Part shown: positions 24,187 to 31,362 of the stretch, piece after piece
Position numbering within the stretch: position 1 is the first letter of the stretch
How the letters are laid out: every line of letters starts with the position of its first letter
Source of the DNA: Acidobacteriota bacterium
Lineage (GTDB): Bacteria; Acidobacteriota; Vicinamibacteria; Fen-336
NCBI GenBank assembly: GCA_003222275.1
Contig: QHVJ01000076.1
Span: 1 to 36,410 of the forward strand
Length of the DNA: 36,410 nucleotides
Direction: 5' to 3'
Notes under the pieces: model-generated
What the model saw: the letters and a program-made list of their open reading frames with translations, nothing else
Told to the model about the DNA's origin: nothing
Database searches by the model: none
Program-made: the position numbers and the translations under genes

Positions 24187-25748
24187 GGCGCACCCTCGGG
24201 AACGGGCGTCTCCACGTCGACGAGGCGGGGCACGCCGCCCGCGAGCATCGTGTGACCGCGGAAGCGGTCGTCGGGGCGTGGAAAATCGAGCCGGTAGTGG
24301 CTCCCGCGGCTCTCCTCGCGAAACCGCGCGCTGGCGGCCATGGCCCACGCCACGTCCAGCAGGTTGCGGTCCTCGGCGGCCGCCCGGTCTCGAGGACGGG
24401 CCGGCGCCGTCGCGCGGCAACCCTCGAGCCACCGCTGCAGATCGGCGAGGCCGGTGCCGTCTCGCTCGAGCCCGAGCGCGGCCCAACAGCGGCGCTGCAA
24501 TTCCTCACGAACGGAGCCGGGGGAGCCGTCAGCCTCCCGGCTCGTACCCTCACCCCTACCCCTCTCCCTTTCAGGGAGAGGGGAGTCATTGGCCATCGCG
24601 TCGGCGGCGCGGGCGCCGAAGACGAGCCCTTCGAGCAGCGAGTTGCTGGCCAGGCGGTTGGCGCCGTGCACGCCCGTCCCCGCCGCTTCTCCCGCCGCGT
24701 ACAGGCCGCGCAGCGTGGAGCGCGCGTGGAGGTCGGTGGCGACCCCCCCCATCACGTAATGCGCGGCCGGGGTGACCGGCACCGGGTCGCGGGCGGGATC
24801 GACGCCGTAGCGCCGGCACGTCGCGACGATGCGGGGAAAGCGCGCGCGCACGCGTTCGGGATCGAGGTGGCTCAGGTCGAGGACCACCGGCCCCCTTCCT
24901 CCGCGGTTCTCGCGGGCGATCGCGCGGGCCACCTGGTCGCGGGCGGCCAGCTCATCGGTGAAGCGCTCCCCCGCGGCGTTGCGCAGGTACGCCCCTTCTC
25001 CGCGCACCGCCTCGGAGATGAGGAACCGCGGCGCGCCCGGGAGCGCCAGCGCCGTCGGATGGAACTGGACGAACTCCATATCGAGGAGGGCCGCCCCCGC
25101 TCGGAGCGCCATGGCCACTCCGTCGCCGGTGGCCACGGGGGGGTTGGTCGTCTCGGCGAACACGCGGCCCGCGCCCCCGGTGGCGAGGAGCGTCGCCCGG
25201 GCGAGCACGGTCGTTTCCGTCCCCGCCTCGTCGAGGAAACGGCAGCCGGCGACACGTCCATCCTGCACGAGGAGATCGGTCGAGCAAGCGAAGGAGCGCA
25301 CCGCGATGGCCTCGGTCCGATGCGCCTTGTCGAGCAGCGCGCGCACCATCTCCCAGCCGGTCGCGTCGCCGAGGGCGTGCAAGACCCGGGGGCGGGAGTG
25401 CGCGCCTTCGCGGGTGAAGTGATAGCGCCCGTCCTCGCGGTCGAAGCGAGCGCCCCACGCCGCCAGCTCGCGGATGCGCTCGGGCCCCTCTTCGACGAGC
25501 ACCCGTGCCGCGGCACCCGCGACGATGCCGGCGCCCGCGCGCACCGTGTCGTCCAGATGCAGCTGCGTGTCGTCGTCTTCGCCCAGGGCCACCGCCACCC
25601 CGCCCTGGGCGTAGCCGGTGTTGCTCTCGCTGGGCTGGTCCTTCGTCACCACGAGCACGGCGCCGTGGCGGGCGAGGCCCACCGCCGCCCGCAGGCCGGC
25701 GATCCCCGAGCCGAGGACGAGGAAGTCGGTGCGGAGGGTGTCGATCAT
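24180..25748 (-). CDS. nadB: L-aspartate oxidase, with repeat-encoded linker
   Basis: Oxidises L-aspartate to iminoaspartate, the first step of NAD biosynthesis, with FAD. The 522-residue protein opens with the dinucleotide-binding motif FLVLGSGIAGLRAAVGLARH, followed by SNTGYAQGGVAVAL, the catalytic-region motifs AVRGEGAYLRNAAGERFTDE and AHYVMGGVATDLHARSTLRG, and AAGTGVHGANRLASNSLLEG. The C-terminal helical domain has RNLLDVAWAMAASARFREES. Between the two halves the chain reads NDSPLPERERGRGEG, which is encoded by a palindromic repeat (24538-24592). nadA and nadC are not adjacent. ATG 25748 has no good Shine-Dalgarno site and an extended -10 lies about 28 bases upstream. Confidence 0.95.
   Translation of the reverse strand: MIDTLRTDFLVLGSGIAGLRAAVGLARHGAVLVVTKDQPSESNTGYAQGGVAVALGEDDDTQLHLDDTVRAGAGIVAGAAARVLVEEGPERIRELAAWGARFDREDGRYHFTREGAHSRPRVLHALGDATGWEMVRALLDKAHRTEAIAVRSFACSTDLLVQDGRVAGCRFLDEAGTETTVLARATLLATGGAGRVFAETTNPPVATGDGVAMALRAGAALLDMEFVQFHPTALALPGAPRFLISEAVRGEGAYLRNAAGERFTDELAARDQVARAIARENRGGRGPVVLDLSHLDPERVRARFPRIVATCRRYGVDPARDPVPVTPAAHYVMGGVATDLHARSTLRGLYAAGEAAGTGVHGANRLASNSLLEGLVFGARAADAMANDSPLPERERGRGEGTSREADGSPGSVREELQRRCWAALGLERDGTGLADLQRWLEGCRATAPARPRDRAAAEDRNLLDVAWAMAASARFREESRGSHYRLDFPRPDDRFRGHTMLAGGVPRLVDVETPVPEGAPC
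24538..24592. repeat. Palindromic CCCCTCTCCCT repeat inside nadB
   Basis: CCCCTCTCCCT (24559-24569) and AGGGAGAGGGG (24573-24583) form a perfect 11-bp stem around TTC, preceded by CCCTCACCCCTA. Palindromes of the form CCCTCACCC...CTCTCCC...GGGAGAGGG are dispersed in many bacterial genomes. Here the copy lies in frame and adds a charged linker to NadB. Confidence 0.75.
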
Positions 25749-25776
25749 CGCGAGGTCGCGCCGTTCAAAGCCAGAA

Positions 25777-25785
25777 ATCTTACCA
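25777..25785 (-). promoter_or_regulatory. Extended -10 (TGGTAAGAT) upstream of nadB
   Basis: TGGTAAGAT on the minus strand ends 28 bases before ATG 25748, predicting a leader of about 20 bases without a Shine-Dalgarno site. It lies ten bases from the -10 of the divergent gene, so the two promoters overlap face to face and may interfere. Confidence 0.5.
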
Positions 25786-25794
25786 AAGAAGCGC

Positions 25795-25800
25795 TAGAAT
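25795..25800 (+). promoter_or_regulatory. -10 element (TAGAAT) abutting the spermidine-synthase-like gene
   Basis: TAGAAT ends eight bases before TTG 25809 and there is no Shine-Dalgarno sequence, so the transcript is probably leaderless. There is no TG extension and no good -35. Confidence 0.5.
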
Positions 25801-25808
25801 CGCCCCGT

Positions 25809-27905
25809 TTGGAGCTCGCCTCGAAGACGCGACGACGCCTGTCCGTCGAGCTCCTCGCGGCTTCTTTCATCGTCCTCTTTCAAGAGCTGACGCTGATCCG
25901 CTGGCTGCCCGGCCAGATCCGCGTGCTCGCCTACTTCCCGAACCTGATCCTGCTGAGTGCGTTCCTGGGCCTGGGCATCGGCTGCCTTCGGGCCGGGCGC
26001 CGGTCGCTGCTGTGGGCCTGGCTGCCCGCCCTCGCCGCCGTGACCGCGGCCGCGCTGGCGCTGAGCCGCGTCGTCTTCGCGCAGGACTCCGCGGCCGAGC
26101 ACCTCTACCTCCTCTACTATGACCTGCCGCCGGACGCTCCGGTCGTCCACGACGTCCGGCTGCCCATCGTCGTGTTCTTCGTCCTGAGCGTCCTGAGCTT
26201 CGTGCCGCTGGGGCAGGTCGTGGCCGAGCGGCTGGAGGAGTTCCGGCGGCGGTCGCGCGCGCTTCGCGGCTACGCCTGGGACATCCTCGGGTCCCTGGCG
26301 GGCGTGGCGGCGTTCACCGCGCTCGGATTCGGCCGCACCTTCCCCGTGACGTGGTTCGCGCTGTTGCTCGTCGCCGGCCTCGTGTTCGTGGCCCACGACC
26401 GCCGCGGCTCTCTCGCCTATCTGGCGGCGGCCGCGCTCACCCTCTTCATCGTCGCCCGGGCCGAGCGGGCCGAACAGTACAGCCCCTACTACGCTCTTCG
26501 CGCCGTGCCCTTCCACCACGAGCCGGGATTCGAGCTGCTGGCGAACGGATCCCTGCACCAGGATGCGCTCGCGCTGCGGCGGTCCGACGCGGTCGGCGAG
26601 GAAACCGCCCGCACGCGCGAGGGTTATCACCTGCCGTACCGGCTGCTCAAGGCGCCTCCGCGGCGCGCGCTGGTCGTCGGCGCCGGCACGGGCAACGACG
26701 TCGCGGTCCTCCTCGACGAGGGAGCCGAGCACGTCGACGCGGTCGAGATCGACCCCGTGATCCTCGACCTGGGCCGGCAGCGCCACCCCGACCGGCCCTA
26801 TGCCGATCCCCGTGTTCGCGCCGTCAACACCGACGCGCGGTCGTTCCTGAACGACACGCGCGAGCGCTACGACCTCATCGTGTTCGGCACGCTGGACTCC
26901 ATGACGCGCCTCTCGGCTCTCTCGAACGTCCGGCTCGACAACTTCGTCTACACGCTCGACTGCATCCAGCGGGCCCGGGGACGGCTCACTCCGGACGGGG
27001 GGATCGTCCTCTATTTCATGGCCGCCACCGACTACATCGACGTGCGTCTGCGCGGCATGGTGGCCGAGGCGTTCGGAGAGGATCCGCTCGTCGAGCCGCG
27101 CCACTACGAGCTGTTCAACCGGATCTACATGGCGGGGCCCGCCTTCGCCCACCTCGGCGGGGACGCGCGGCGCGCCGCGCTCCCCTTGCTGCGCCAGCGG
27201 CTCCTGTCGCGCACCGAGCTGCCCCGCGACGACTGGCCCTACCTCTACCTCGGCCACCGCGGGATCAACCACTTCTACGTCACGTTGATGGCGACCTTCG
27301 GCGCCCTGACCGTGCTCGGGGTGGCGGCGGCTTCGGACGAGCTGCGCCGCAGCCTGCGCGAGACCGGCCGCGTGGACGTGGAGATGTTCCTCTTCGGTCT
27401 CGCCTTCCTCCTCCTCGAATCGCGGTCGGTGACGGAGATGACGCTCGTGTGGGGGGCGACGTGGATGACGAGCGCGGTGGTGTTCGGCTCGATACTGGCC
27501 ATGATCCTGCTCGCAACGCTGATGGCTCAGCGGCGTCCCCTCTCCTACCCCGCGGGCATGGCGGGGCTGATCGTGTCCCTGCTCGCGGTCTACGCGCTGC
27601 CGACGCAGGTGCTTCTCGTGTCCTCCCTCGCGGTGCGTTTGGCTCTCTCGGTCGCTTTCGTGGGCGCGCCCATCTTCTTCGCGGCCGCGTGCTTCGCTCT
27701 CCTGTTCCGCGAACGGTCCCAGGCGGGGACGGCTTTCGGCTGGAACCTGCTGGGCGCGGTCGCGGGCGGGCTCCTCGAGTTCACCTCGATGGCGGTCGGC
27801 TTGAAGGCGCTCCTGCTCGTGGCCCTGGCGGCCTACCTCGGGGCGGCGCTCGTCCACCTCCGGCGGCGCGGGCCGCGCTTGACGTCCGACCGCGCCGCGG
27901 GATAG
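25809..27905 (+). CDS. Membrane-embedded spermidine-synthase-like protein
   Basis: A 698-residue protein with a membrane-SAM-domain-membrane sandwich. The first 220 residues hold about six helices (from LSVELLAASFIVLFQELTLI to LAYLAAAALTLFIVARA). Residues about 240-460 are a Rossmann domain of the aminopropyltransferase type: ALVVGAGTGNDVAVLLDEGA, then VDAVEIDPVILDLGRQRHP, DPRVRAVNTDARSFLNDTRE and YDLIVFGTLDS. At least six more helices follow, including LFGLAFLLLESRSVTEMTLV. The conserved aspartate of true spermidine synthases (GGGDGG) is replaced by GAGTGND, so polyamine synthesis is doubtful; a methyl- or aminopropyl-transfer role on a lipid or envelope substrate is possible but unproven. 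The start is TTG 25809, in a leaderless context. Confidence 0.8.
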   Translation: MELASKTRRRLSVELLAASFIVLFQELTLIRWLPGQIRVLAYFPNLILLSAFLGLGIGCLRAGRRSLLWAWLPALAAVTAAALALSRVVFAQDSAAEHLYLLYYDLPPDAPVVHDVRLPIVVFFVLSVLSFVPLGQVVAERLEEFRRRSRALRGYAWDILGSLAGVAAFTALGFGRTFPVTWFALLLVAGLVFVAHDRRGSLAYLAAAALTLFIVARAERAEQYSPYYALRAVPFHHEPGFELLANGSLHQDALALRRSDAVGEETARTREGYHLPYRLLKAPPRRALVVGAGTGNDVAVLLDEGAEHVDAVEIDPVILDLGRQRHPDRPYADPRVRAVNTDARSFLNDTRERYDLIVFGTLDSMTRLSALSNVRLDNFVYTLDCIQRARGRLTPDGGIVLYFMAATDYIDVRLRGMVAEAFGEDPLVEPRHYELFNRIYMAGPAFAHLGGDARRAALPLLRQRLLSRTELPRDDWPYLYLGHRGINHFYVTLMATFGALTVLGVAAASDELRRSLRETGRVDVEMFLFGLAFLLLESRSVTEMTLVWGATWMTSAVVFGSILAMILLATLMAQRRPLSYPAGMAGLIVSLLAVYALPTQVLLVSSLAVRLALSVAFVGAPIFFAAACFALLFRERSQAGTAFGWNLLGAVAGGLLEFTSMAVGLKALLLVALAAYLGAALVHLRRRGPRLTSDRAAG

Positions 27906-27972
27906 TCTCCGGCGGCCTCGCGGGCCGCGCCCCGCCCTCTCTCAATCGCCTCTCCCGGAAAGGATCGCAAAC

Positions 27973-28434
27973 GTGAAGAGGATGCTGAGGTGTCTGCTGG
28001 CGGTCGTCTGCACCGGGGCGGCGGAGGCGTCCGCGCTCGACGACGAGAAGAAGCCCGTCCCCCTTTACACCAACGAAGACCTGCAGCGGGTGTCGCCGTA
28101 CCGCGACGAGACCGGAGGGAGCTCGAAACCGGCGGCGGCGCCCGCTCCCGAACCGGCGTCCGAGCGGGGCCGCGCCCGGGGCGAGGAGTACTGGCGCCGG
28201 GAGGCCGAGCGCGTGCGCGATCGGCTGCGGCCGTTGCGCGAGCGTGCCTCGGAGCTGCGGTTCCAGATCGAGGAGAAGCGCCGCCAACCGCCGCCCCGGC
28301 GGGGCGGCGTCGGCCCGCAGATGGGGACGCTGCAACGCCGCCTGAGCGCCCTCGAGGAGCGGATTCGCGAGGCGGAGTCACGCTTCGAGGACCGGGCGCG
28401 CCGGGAGCGGGCGCTGCCGGGATGGATAAGATAA
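27973..28434 (+). CDS. Exported YTNEDL...PGWIR coiled-coil protein, function unknown
   Basis: A 153-residue protein from GTG 27973 (AAAGGA eight bases upstream). It has a signal peptide (RMLRCLLAVVCTGAAEAS), then VPLYTNEDLQRV (YTNEDL at 32-37), a Pro/Ala/Ser-rich spacer, a coiled-coil stretch rich in Glu and Arg (about 70-145, EYWRREAERVRDRLRPLRER and LQRRLSALEERIREAESRFE) and the exact C-terminus ALPGWIR. The same plan, with YTEEDL and PPGWVR, recurs in the gene at 34577-35164, so both belong to one family. I know of no assigned function. It lies 67 bases after the spermidine-synthase-like gene and precedes a repeat and aroB. Confidence 0.75.
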   Translation: MKRMLRCLLAVVCTGAAEASALDDEKKPVPLYTNEDLQRVSPYRDETGGSSKPAAAPAPEPASERGRARGEEYWRREAERVRDRLRPLRERASELRFQIEEKRRQPPPRRGGVGPQMGTLQRRLSALEERIREAESRFEDRARRERALPGWIR

Positions 28435-28449
28435 AACCCACAATCACCG

Positions 28450-28541
28450 CCGAGGACGCGGAGAAGGCATAGGGCGCAGAGGGTACGAGCTCTCTGCGCT
28501 CTCTGCTTGCAACGCTGGCCATCTCTGCGCTCTCTGCGTGG
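28450..28541. repeat. GCAGAGG-type repeat upstream of aroB
   Basis: The left side has GCCGAGGACGCGGAG and GGCGCAGAGGG; GCGCAGAG (28474-28481) pairs with CTCTGCGC (28492-28499). TCTCTGCGCTCTCTGC occurs twice exactly, at 28491-28506 and 28522-28537. The right end CTCTGCGTGGT runs into the aroB -10 element. It belongs to the same family as 8054-8203. Confidence 0.7.
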
Positions 28542-28547
28542 TAGTCT
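28539..28547 (+). promoter_or_regulatory. Extended -10 (TGGTAGTCT) abutting the aroB start
   Basis: TGGTAGTCT ends seven bases before GTG 28555, with no Shine-Dalgarno sequence, so a leaderless aroB transcript is predicted. The TGGT of the element is the terminal sequence of the adjacent repeat. Confidence 0.55.
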
Positions 28548-28554
28548 GTCTACA

Positions 28555-29652
28555 GTGATTGAAATCTCCGTTGATCTCGGCCCGAACAGCTATCCGATCG
28601 CCATCGGCCACGGGCTGGTGTCGTCACTGCCCCGCCTCCTGGCTCCGCTCGCGGGCCGCCGCACGGTGGTCGTCTCCAGCCCTCACGTGTGGGCGCTTCA
28701 CGGATCGCGGGTCGAGAAGTCCCTCCAGCGCCTGGGCCCGTTCACGCGCGTGCTCGTCCCTGACGGCGAACGGAACAAGAACCGCCGCTCGTTGAACGCG
28801 ATCCAGGATGCTTTCGTGAAGGCGGGGCTGGGGCGGGACGGGCTGGTCGTCGCCTTCGGCGGCGGCGTCGTCGGGGACCTGACCGGCTTCGCGGCCGCCA
28901 CCTACATGCGGGGCGTCATCTGGGTCCAGATCCCCACCACGCTGCTGGCCATGGTCGACAGCTCGGTGGGCGGCAAGACCGGCATCAACCATCCGCGGGC
29001 CAAGAACCTCATCGGGGCGTTCCACCAGCCCAAGGCGGTCATCGCCGACTGCGCCTTCCTCGAGACGCTGCCCGCGCGCCAGCTCCGCAGCGGCGCCTAC
29101 GAGGCGCTCAAGTGCGGCGTCATCGCCGACCGCGGCCTCTTCCAGGCGATGCGCAAGGCCCCGGCCGGGCTCCGGGGCTGGAGCCGGACCGACGTCGAGA
29201 ACGCGGTCGCATCGGCGTGCGAGGTGAAGGTGGGCATCGTCGAGAAGGACGAGCGGGAGGACGGCCTCCGCCGCGTCCTCAACCTCGGCCACACGCTCGG
29301 CCACGCCCTCGAGTCGGTGACGGCCTATCGCCGCTTCACGCACGGCGAGGCCGTGGGCTGGGGGCTGGTGGGGGCGGCCTGGATCGCCCGCCGGCGGGGG
29401 CTGCTGCCCGATGAGGCATTCGACCTCGTCGCCGCCACCGTCGATCACCTGGGGCCACGCCCGCGGGTCTCGGACATCCGATCCCAGGCCATCCTCGACG
29501 CGGTGGGCCGCGACAAGAAGGTCAAGAACGGCCGGCTCACCTTCGTGCTGCCGCTCTCCATCGGCCGCGTCGCCGTCCACGACGACATCGGCCGCGGCGA
29601 GGTCCGCGACGCCTTGAAGGTGATGACGAGCCGCGAGGCACGACTCACCTGA
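28555..29652 (+). CDS. aroB: 3-Dehydroquinate synthase
   Basis: Second step of the shikimate pathway: converts DAHP to 3-dehydroquinate with NAD+ and a metal ion. The 365-residue protein has the NAD site FGGGVVGDLTGFAAATYMRG, the core IPTTLLAMVDSSVGGKTGIN and NLIGAFHQPKAVIAD, and the metal ligands in SGAYEALKCG (Glu), NLGHTLGHALE (His) and FTHGEAVGWG (His). GTG 28555 is the start because VIEISVDLGPNSYPIAIGHG aligns with the family N-terminus; an upstream frame extension is repeat DNA. No other aro gene is adjacent. Confidence 0.97.
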   Translation: MIEISVDLGPNSYPIAIGHGLVSSLPRLLAPLAGRRTVVVSSPHVWALHGSRVEKSLQRLGPFTRVLVPDGERNKNRRSLNAIQDAFVKAGLGRDGLVVAFGGGVVGDLTGFAAATYMRGVIWVQIPTTLLAMVDSSVGGKTGINHPRAKNLIGAFHQPKAVIADCAFLETLPARQLRSGAYEALKCGVIADRGLFQAMRKAPAGLRGWSRTDVENAVASACEVKVGIVEKDEREDGLRRVLNLGHTLGHALESVTAYRRFTHGEAVGWGLVGAAWIARRRGLLPDEAFDLVAATVDHLGPRPRVSDIRSQAILDAVGRDKKVKNGRLTFVLPLSIGRVAVHDDIGRGEVRDALKVMTSREARLT

Positions 29653-29664
29653 ACGGCAGCGCTC

Positions 29665-29688
29665 AGCGTTCAGCATTTGCTGATCGCT
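29665..29688. terminator. Hairpin between convergent aroB and argF
   Basis: AGCGTTCAGCA (29665-29675) pairs with TGCTGATCGCT (29678-29688) with a single mismatch and a TT spacer, followed by direct GCTGATTGCTGATTG copies. The 52-base gap lies between two convergent stop codons. It may act as a bidirectional terminator, though there is no clear T-tract; the CAGC/GCTG motif also resembles dispersed REP-like repeats. Confidence 0.5.
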
Positions 29689-29704
29689 GATTGCTGATTG
29701 CTCC

Positions 29705-30637
29705 TTACGTCTGCGGTTGGCCCATCAGCAGCGTCATCAGCGCCTTCTGCACGTGGAGCCGGCTCTCGGCCTCGTCGAAGACGATCGACTGCGGCCCATC
29801 CATCACCTCCGCCGCGACCTCCTCCCCGCGGTGCGCGGGAAGGCAGTGCATGAAGACGGCGTCGGGCTTGGCCTCCGACATGAGGGCCTGGTCGACGATG
29901 AAGCCCTCGAAAGCCGCGTTGCGGGCCTCGCTCTCCTCCTCCTGGCCCATGGAGGTCCACACGTCGGTGTAGACGACGTCGGCTCCCTTGACCGCCTCCC
30001 GGGGGCCGCTCATCACCTCCGGAGCCGGCGTCCTGCCCTTCTGCGCCTCACGGGCGGCGCTCTTGACGATGAGCTGGTTGGGCTCGTAACCGGCAGGCGA
30101 GGCCACCGACATCGCCACCCCCAGCTTCACCGCCCCGAACATCAACTCGTGGCAGACGTTGTTGCCGTCGCCGACGTAGGCGATCTTCAGCCCGTCGAGG
30201 CTTCCCCGCCGCTCGAGGAGCGTGAAGTACGCGGCGAGGGCCTGGCACGGGTGGAGCAGGTCCGAGAGGCCGTTGATGACGGGCACGGTGGCGTGACGCG
30301 CCAGGTCCGTGATGTCCTGATGGGCGAAGACACGGGCCATGATGCCGTCCACGAACCGTGAGAGGACCTTCGCCGTATCGGGGACCGTCTCCCCCCGGTT
30401 GAGCTGGATCGCGTCGGCGCCGAGAAACAGGGCGTGGCCGCCGAGCTGGTACATCCCCACCTCGAACGATACGCGCGTCCGCGTGGAGGGCTTCTGGAAG
30501 ATCATCGCCAGCGTCTTGCCTTCGAGGGCCTTGCGGTAGTCGCCGGGGCGGGACTTCATCTTGCGGGCGAGGTCGAAGATCTCCTCGATGTCGGCCCGTG
30601 AGTAGTCCTTCAGCGACAAGAGGTGCTTCTGTTTCAT
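29705..30637 (-). CDS. argF: Ornithine carbamoyltransferase
   Basis: Makes citrulline from carbamoyl phosphate and ornithine in arginine synthesis. The protein is 310 residues from ATG 30637, which has GAGAGG just upstream; a GTG ten codons earlier is less likely. Carbamoyl-phosphate site FQKPSTRTRVSFEVGMYQLG, AHQDITDLARHATVPVINGL with HPCQALAAYFTL, ornithine-loop region YTDVWTSMGQEEE and the catalytic HCLPAHRGEEV are all intact. The argF, not transcarbamylase-aspartate, identity follows from SMG and HCLP. It converges with aroB and diverges from the nucleotidyltransferase gene. Other arg genes are outside the window. Confidence 0.95.
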   Translation of the reverse strand: MKQKHLLSLKDYSRADIEEIFDLARKMKSRPGDYRKALEGKTLAMIFQKPSTRTRVSFEVGMYQLGGHALFLGADAIQLNRGETVPDTAKVLSRFVDGIMARVFAHQDITDLARHATVPVINGLSDLLHPCQALAAYFTLLERRGSLDGLKIAYVGDGNNVCHELMFGAVKLGVAMSVASPAGYEPNQLIVKSAAREAQKGRTPAPEVMSGPREAVKGADVVYTDVWTSMGQEEESEARNAAFEGFIVDQALMSEAKPDAVFMHCLPAHRGEEVAAEVMDGPQSIVFDEAESRLHVQKALMTLLMGQPQT

Positions 30638-30685
30638 CGCCCTCTCGACGACGCTCCCGCAGTGCACGTGCGCCGCGAAGCCGGC

Positions 30686-30691
30686 ATGATA
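30686..30691 (-). promoter_or_regulatory. argF -10 element (TATCAT)
   Basis: TATCAT on the minus strand lies 48 bases before ATG 30637, implying a leader of about 40 bases. The -35 region is not clear (TTGAAC is at 14 rather than 17 bases). The divergent nucleotidyltransferase starts 12 bases away on the other strand. Confidence 0.4.
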
Positions 30692-30702
30692 CCGCGAAGT
30701 CC

Positions 30703-31329
30703 GTGGTTCAATGGCCCGTGCGCGTGGTGGCGGTGGTGCTGGCCGCGGGGGCCGGGCGGCGGATCGGCGGGCCGAAGGCGCTCTTGCCGATCGGCGAGAC
30801 GACGTTCCTCGCTCACGTGGCGCGCGGCCTCGAACGCCCGGGAGTGGCGGCGGTGGTGGCGGTCATCGGCCACGGGGCGCGCCGGGTGGAAGCGGAAGCC
30901 GGGGTACCGCCCGGCGTGGCTCTCGTCGTCAACCCCCGGCCGGACGATGGGATGCTGGGATCGGTGATCCTCGGGCTCGAGGCGGCGGAGGCGCGGGGCG
31001 CCGAAGCCGTGCTCCTCCACCCCGTGGATCACCCGTTCGTGTCGCCGGCGGCGACGGACCTCGTGCTGGCGGCCCTCGCCGCGGGAGCGCGGATCGCGGT
31101 GCCCTCGTACGGCGGCCGGCGCGGCCACCCCGGCGGCTTCGCCCGCGCGACCTGGGCCGCCCTGCGGGAAGCGCCGCCGCGCCTCGGGGTCCGCGCCGTG
31201 CTCACCCGCCATCCCGACTGGGTCGTCCACCTTCCCGCCGACGAAGGCTGCCTCAGCGGAATCGACACGCGGGAGGACTACGAGCGCCGCCTCGGGCTCC
31301 TCGGCAAGTCCTGGCGGGGGGCGCGCTGA
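30703..31329 (+). CDS. MobA/MocA-like NTP transferase
   Basis: A 208-residue nucleotidyltransferase of the MobA-like superfamily, whose members transfer CMP or GMP to molybdopterin or activate sugars. The nucleotide-binding signature [20 protein letters not shown] is at the N-terminus; [20 protein letters not shown] and [13 protein letters not shown] (the metal-binding DHP) follow, then GHPGGFAR and [14 protein letters not shown]. The GMLGSV and PGGF motifs resemble MocA/molybdenum-cofactor cytidylyltransferases, but no molybdenum-cofactor gene is nearby, so the substrate is open. Start: GTG 30703 is used; GTG 30718 and 30724 are equally close to the first motif. It diverges from argF. Confidence 0.82.
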   Translation: MVQWPVRVVAVVLAAGAGRRIGGPKALLPIGETTFLAHVARGLERPGVAAVVAVIGHGARRVEAEAGVPPGVALVVNPRPDDGMLGSVILGLEAAEARGAEAVLLHPVDHPFVSPAATDLVLAALAAGARIAVPSYGGRRGHPGGFARATWAALREAPPRLGVRAVLTRHPDWVVHLPADEGCLSGIDTREDYERRLGLLGKSWRGAR

Positions 31330-31354
31330 CGAAAGCCCGGGCCCGTGTTAAGAT
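31326..31354 (+). promoter_or_regulatory. Promoter of typA with extended -10, leaderless spacing
   Basis: CTGACG (31326-31331), 17 bases, then TAAGAT (31349-31354) with an upstream TG (31346-31347). Only eight bases separate it from TTG 31363, and no Shine-Dalgarno site is present. It is the best-formed of the window's leaderless-type promoters and lies just after the preceding gene's stop. Confidence 0.6.
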
Positions 31355-31362
31355 GCCTGGTT

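Noticed and set aside
28434..28560. Small coding gene in the repeat upstream of aroB
   Set aside because: The frame consists of repeat units; aroB family alignment starts at GTG 28555.
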